From: Microcaldota archaeon
Lineage (GTDB): Archaea > Micrarchaeota > Micrarchaeia > CAILAH01
NCBI GenBank assembly: GCA_026419815.1
Contig: JAOAKR010000012.1
Location: forward strand, 1 to 14,877
Direction: 5' to 3'
DNA length: 14,877 bases
Shown: piece after piece, positions 11,925 through 14,877 of the stretch
Numbering within the stretch: the first letter of the stretch is position 1
Layout: each line of letters begins with the position of its first letter
Program-made: the position numbers and the translations under genes
Notes under the pieces: model-generated
Seen by the model: only the letters and a program-made list of their open reading frames with translations
Told to the model about the DNA's origin: nothing
Databases searched by the model: none

Positions 11925-14877
11925 GTGAAAGGCAAGCGTGATGCTCTTGGCGCCGTGGGGCGCATTAATCCCTTAGTACTGTTCGCGGTTTTTGTGGCGG
12001 TGTGCATTGCCCTGTACGTGCTTGTTATACCCCCTCTTGAAACTGGCGGTCCCATACTCGCGGCGTTTGTGAGTGATAGTGCCACCACACCAAATGCAGA
12101 GCGGCTTTCTGAAATCGTTGCAGGCCAGCCTGTCAAGTGGTCTGCGCCGGCACAGGGGTCTATCACACTGCCAAAGTATGCAATGAACGTGCACGCACTT
12201 TCAGCGGATGGCTCGCCCGTTGCAGTTTTGGCTGAAAGCGAAAGCGGCGACACAGTAGTATACAAAATAAATTCGAGCTCAAAAGTGTATGTTCTGTATG
12301 AGACACCAGCCCCTGAAATAGAGGAGGAGAATGTAAGCGTCTCTAAGAAAAGCGTTTTTGTATCCTCAGAGCTGTCTTACACTAATGTGGAGGCGAGCGC
12401 GCAGCTGCCACGGGAAGTTAATGATACCTCCAGCATACGGCTTACGTGGAAGGTGTACGCGGGGCAGGATATATCCGAACTTAATCTTACAGATGAGCAG
12501 GTTGCACTCCTAAATTCTCAAGGGTTCGTTTCATTACCATTAAATTTTACGGCCAAGGATACTGACGGCAACGGCCTTTATGATACTATCGTCTGGATCG
12601 TGCCACACTTAAGCGAACAGGAGTTTGAGATAGAGATACTTGGCAATGGTGTTGGCATAAGTTGGGTCGGGCCAACAATCAGCTTTATTCCTCCGACCCC
12701 GGCGAACGGCTCCACGATATCAGTGAACAGCGCGGTTATCCGCGCCAACATTACGAACGTGAGCTCTTTGAATCAGGTCAATTTCACTTGGGATGGCAAC
12801 ACAACTTCAGTATATGATTATTCACGCGATGCATCGTTGCTGGTCCGCTATAATTTCAACAATGTTTCAGCGATAGGTGATGGTGGCAGCAAAGTAGTTG
12901 ATGTTTCCCGGTATGGCAACAATGGCACTATCACCGGCACTTTATCGTATACTGAAGGCAAATATGGGAATGCGTTAAGCCAATCGTCTCAAGGGCAGAG
13001 TAAGAACAAGGTTCGGATATCAAGCTCGGTCCGTGTGCCTGCTAATATGACGATCCTTGCTTGGGTTAAGCCAGCAGGCTTCCCTGCGGGGAGTGATAGT
13101 GACAGGCAGCGTGCAATAGTTGAACGTGATGGTGGGAGTGAGGGTGGACTTTACTGCAACCATAATGACTTTACGCTGAGGCTTGACAACAAGGGATTGA
13201 GCACAGCGTATAATGCTAATAATGGCTGCAGCTGGGAATGGCTTTATTATACTAATAGCTCAATGGTTGAGAATGAGTGGATGCTTGTTGGCGCGATTTT
13301 TGAGAACAGCTCGCGTCGCCTAGCAATTATCCATAACGGCAACATAGTTGCAGAAAAGATTGGGAGCCTGCAGCCTACGGTCAATAATAACCCAGACGTT
13401 GAGTTTAGGCTTTTTGAGAGCGGCTCATCCTCTTGGGCGATGGCATTTGTGGGTGCGATAGATGAATTTGCTCTATACAATAGGACGCTGAGTGCGGCTG
13501 AAATACGTGCGTATTATGAGCATAATGTTGGCAAGTACAGCGATTCAAACTATATTCTTGATGCTTCAAAGAGTGGGTTTGCAGTCGGCCAGCACAATTA
13601 TTCAGTTTCAGTGAGCGATTCGATGGGTACTTCCGTGAGCTCACAGGTGTTTACCTATGCACCCCAACTCCCAACAATCAGCTTCGTCTCTCCGACCCCG
13701 GCGAACGGCTCAGTTTACCAGTATGACCAGAATTACCTGCCGATAAATGTGACTGTAGATGATTTCAATTATGGCAATCTGACGAATATCACCTTATATG
13801 TGTATAATGCCAGCGGGCTTATGGCAGTTTATAGTTCAACAACAAGGCCCTTGTTCGTTAACATTACTAATCTTCTTGAAGGTAATTATACTTACAATGC
13901 AACGGCATTCTACTCAAATACTGCGCCCGTAACCACTGAAACGCGTTCATTTGCATATGTCCCATGTACCCTCATCTCAAATGGCCAGACCGTAAGCATA
14001 AGTGCAAACCAAAAGTTATTGCTGTGTCCCGGCAATTATTCAAATGTTTATTTTGTGTTCCAAGGTGCCAATGCAAGCCTCAATTGCAACGGTTCTCAGT
14101 TTAGCGGTCCGGGTTACAATAGTGATTTATATGGCCTTAACTTAAGCCACCTTTCTGACAATGTCAGTATATCAGGCTGTGATTTTAGGAATTATGGGAG
14201 GGGTTTGTACATAAAGGGCACTTCTGGTGACCGTTGTAGCGGGGTTAGTGTATATAACAGCACATTTTCAGAGAACGCTTTTGGGGTGTATGCGGAGTAT
14301 GCTGACAGGCTGCTTTTGCATAATGTTACCTCCCGCAGTTCTCGGAGTTATTGGGCAGGCGTCTGGCCTTCTAATTATGAAACTGGCGGTATTTGTTTTG
14401 ATGGCCCCTATTCAACCAACTCTATGATAGTAGGCGGGATATATACCAATTGTAGCCGTGGTGGGATTTTGTTTAGGGAGAGCGGCAGTTCAAACATATC
14501 AATCATAAATGCGACAGTGACCTCCTCAGCACCGGGTATATTGCTTTCAAGTGTTTCTGGTGCGCTGGTTGAGGGCAGTACATCCAACAGCAATACTCGT
14601 GGGATATCCCTTGTTTCCAGCGGTTCTGTGGTTATCCGCTCCAATGCGATTCAGGGCAACAGCGAATATGGCGTATACTCTTCTGGCTCCGCAGGCAGTT
14701 ACATATACGACAATTACTTCTCAAACTCCAACAATGCGTATTTTGCGGACAACTACAATTCAAATTACCTGAATACAACTGTTAACTGCTCACGGGCGAA
14801 CAAGATAGGCGGCAGCTGTACTGGCGGGAATTTCTGGAGCGATTATCTTGGGAATGATGACGGCTCAGGTAGCGGGC
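11925..14877 (+). CDS. Large membrane-anchored surface protein with LamG-like and NosD-like beta-helix domains, 3' end cut off
   Basis: A frame opening at GTG 11925 stays open for 984 codons to the right edge (hand translation). A basic start (KGKRD) precedes one hydrophobic segment at about residues 16-36 (LVLFAVFVAVCIALYVLVI), a signal anchor. A beta-rich region follows, then a linker TISFIPPTPANGS (about 251-263). A concanavalin-like LamG domain spans about 302-540 (LLVRYNFNNV, DVSRYGNNGTI, GAIDEFALYNRTLSAAEIRA). A second near-identical linker TISFVSPTPANGS begins near 584. From about residue 685 there are right-handed beta-helix (PbH1/NosD) repeats, including the NosD-type NFWSDYLGNDDG at the edge. 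I count about 37 N-x-S/T sequons, consistent with heavy N-glycosylation outside the cell. It probably serves as an adhesin or carbohydrate-binding surface protein; the ligand is unknown. Confidence 0.88.
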   Translation, partial: MKGKRDALGAVGRINPLVLFAVFVAVCIALYVLVIPPLETGGPILAAFVSDSATTPNAERLSEIVAGQPVKWSAPAQGSITLPKYAMNVHALSADGSPVAVLAESESGDTVVYKINSSSKVYVLYETPAPEIEEENVSVSKKSVFVSSELSYTNVEASAQLPREVNDTSSIRLTWKVYAGQDISELNLTDEQVALLNSQGFVSLPLNFTAKDTDGNGLYDTIVWIVPHLSEQEFEIEILGNGVGISWVGPTISFIPPTPANGSTISVNSAVIRANITNVSSLNQVNFTWDGNTTSVYDYSRDASLLVRYNFNNVSAIGDGGSKVVDVSRYGNNGTITGTLSYTEGKYGNALSQSSQGQSKNKVRISSSVRVPANMTILAWVKPAGFPAGSDSDRQRAIVERDGGSEGGLYCNHNDFTLRLDNKGLSTAYNANNGCSWEWLYYTNSSMVENEWMLVGAIFENSSRRLAIIHNGNIVAEKIGSLQPTVNNNPDVEFRLFESGSSSWAMAFVGAIDEFALYNRTLSAAEIRAYYEHNVGKYSDSNYILDASKSGFAVGQHNYSVSVSDSMGTSVSSQVFTYAPQLPTISFVSPTPANGSVYQYDQNYLPINVTVDDFNYGNLTNITLYVYNASGLMAVYSSTTRPLFVNITNLLEGNYTYNATAFYSNTAPVTTETRSFAYVPCTLISNGQTVSISANQKLLLCPGNYSNVYFVFQGANASLNCNGSQFSGPGYNSDLYGLNLSHLSDNVSISGCDFRNYGRGLYIKGTSGDRCSGVSVYNSTFSENAFGVYAEYADRLLLHNVTSRSSRSYWAGVWPSNYETGGICFDGPYSTNSMIVGGIYTNCSRGGILFRESGSSNISIINATVTSSAPGILLSSVSGALVEGSTSNSNTRGISLVSSGSVVIRSNAIQGNSEYGVYSSGSAGSYIYDNYFSNSNNAYFADNYNSNYLNTTVNCSRANKIGGSCTGGNFWSDYLGNDDGSGSG
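12672..12712 (+). repeat. Linker repeat, copy 1, within the surface protein gene
   Basis: This 41 bp segment encodes PTISFIPPTPANGS and recurs at 13671-13711, exactly 999 bp (333 codons) downstream. Identity is complete over 14 bp at the 5' end and 21 bp at the 3' end, with differences only in the central six bases. The two copies flank the LamG-containing module. Confidence 0.85.
13671..13711 (+). repeat. Linker repeat, copy 2, within the surface protein gene
   Basis: This second copy of the 41 bp linker encodes PTISFVSPTPANGS and starts the next extracellular module before the beta-helix. Near-identity at the DNA level, including synonymous positions, suggests recent duplication or gene conversion rather than protein-level constraint alone. 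Confidence 0.85.

Overview
The window looks archaeal, most likely a small-genome DPANN lineage such as Micrarchaeota (the lineage is inferred). Support comes from an archaeal-type AspRS and AsnRS, a PAC2-family proteasome chaperone homologue, an Alg7/AglH-like first enzyme of N-glycosylation, and a Rad50 with a zinc hook. Archaeal TATA boxes sit about 26 nt upstream of most start codons, which suggests leaderless mRNAs. All three tRNA genes carry introns with bulge-helix-bulge (BHB) folds, some at non-canonical positions. Gene density is high and GC is roughly 50%.

Layout, left to right. A partial asparaginyl-tRNA synthetase (minus strand, running off the left edge) diverges from a complete aspartyl-tRNA synthetase. 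Next is a PAC2-family protein ending in an HbYX-like tripeptide, followed directly by an array of perfect hairpins built from two copies of a 75-76 bp repeat. Then come an intron-bearing tRNA-Leu(CAG) (minus strand), an accessory protein joining a peptidoglycan-binding-like segment to a caspase-like (clan CD) Cys/His domain, and a tRNA-Lys(CTT) (minus strand) with two introns, one of them in the T loop. A CYTH triphosphate-tunnel protein and a PHP-domain phosphoesterase are convergent and overlap by 18 bp. They are followed by a membrane GlcNAc-1-phosphate transferase (AglH/Alg7-like), an unrecognised helical protein, a 32-residue cysteine-rich miniprotein and Rad50. Last are a tRNA-Leu(CAA) with two introns and a very large surface protein that runs off the right edge (single N-terminal membrane segment, LamG-like domain, NosD-like beta-helix).

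Functional links. The left side is translation and protein quality control. The glycosyltransferase and the surface protein, which carries about 37 N-glycosylation sequons in the visible part, fit one cell-surface glycosylation theme. The three tRNAs imply a splicing endonuclease with relaxed substrate specificity elsewhere in the genome. The most unusual items are the intron-rich tRNAs, the caspase-like/peptidoglycan-binding fusion between two tRNA genes, the hairpin repeat array, and the cysteine-rich miniprotein. No CRISPR array, insertion sequence or rRNA was seen.
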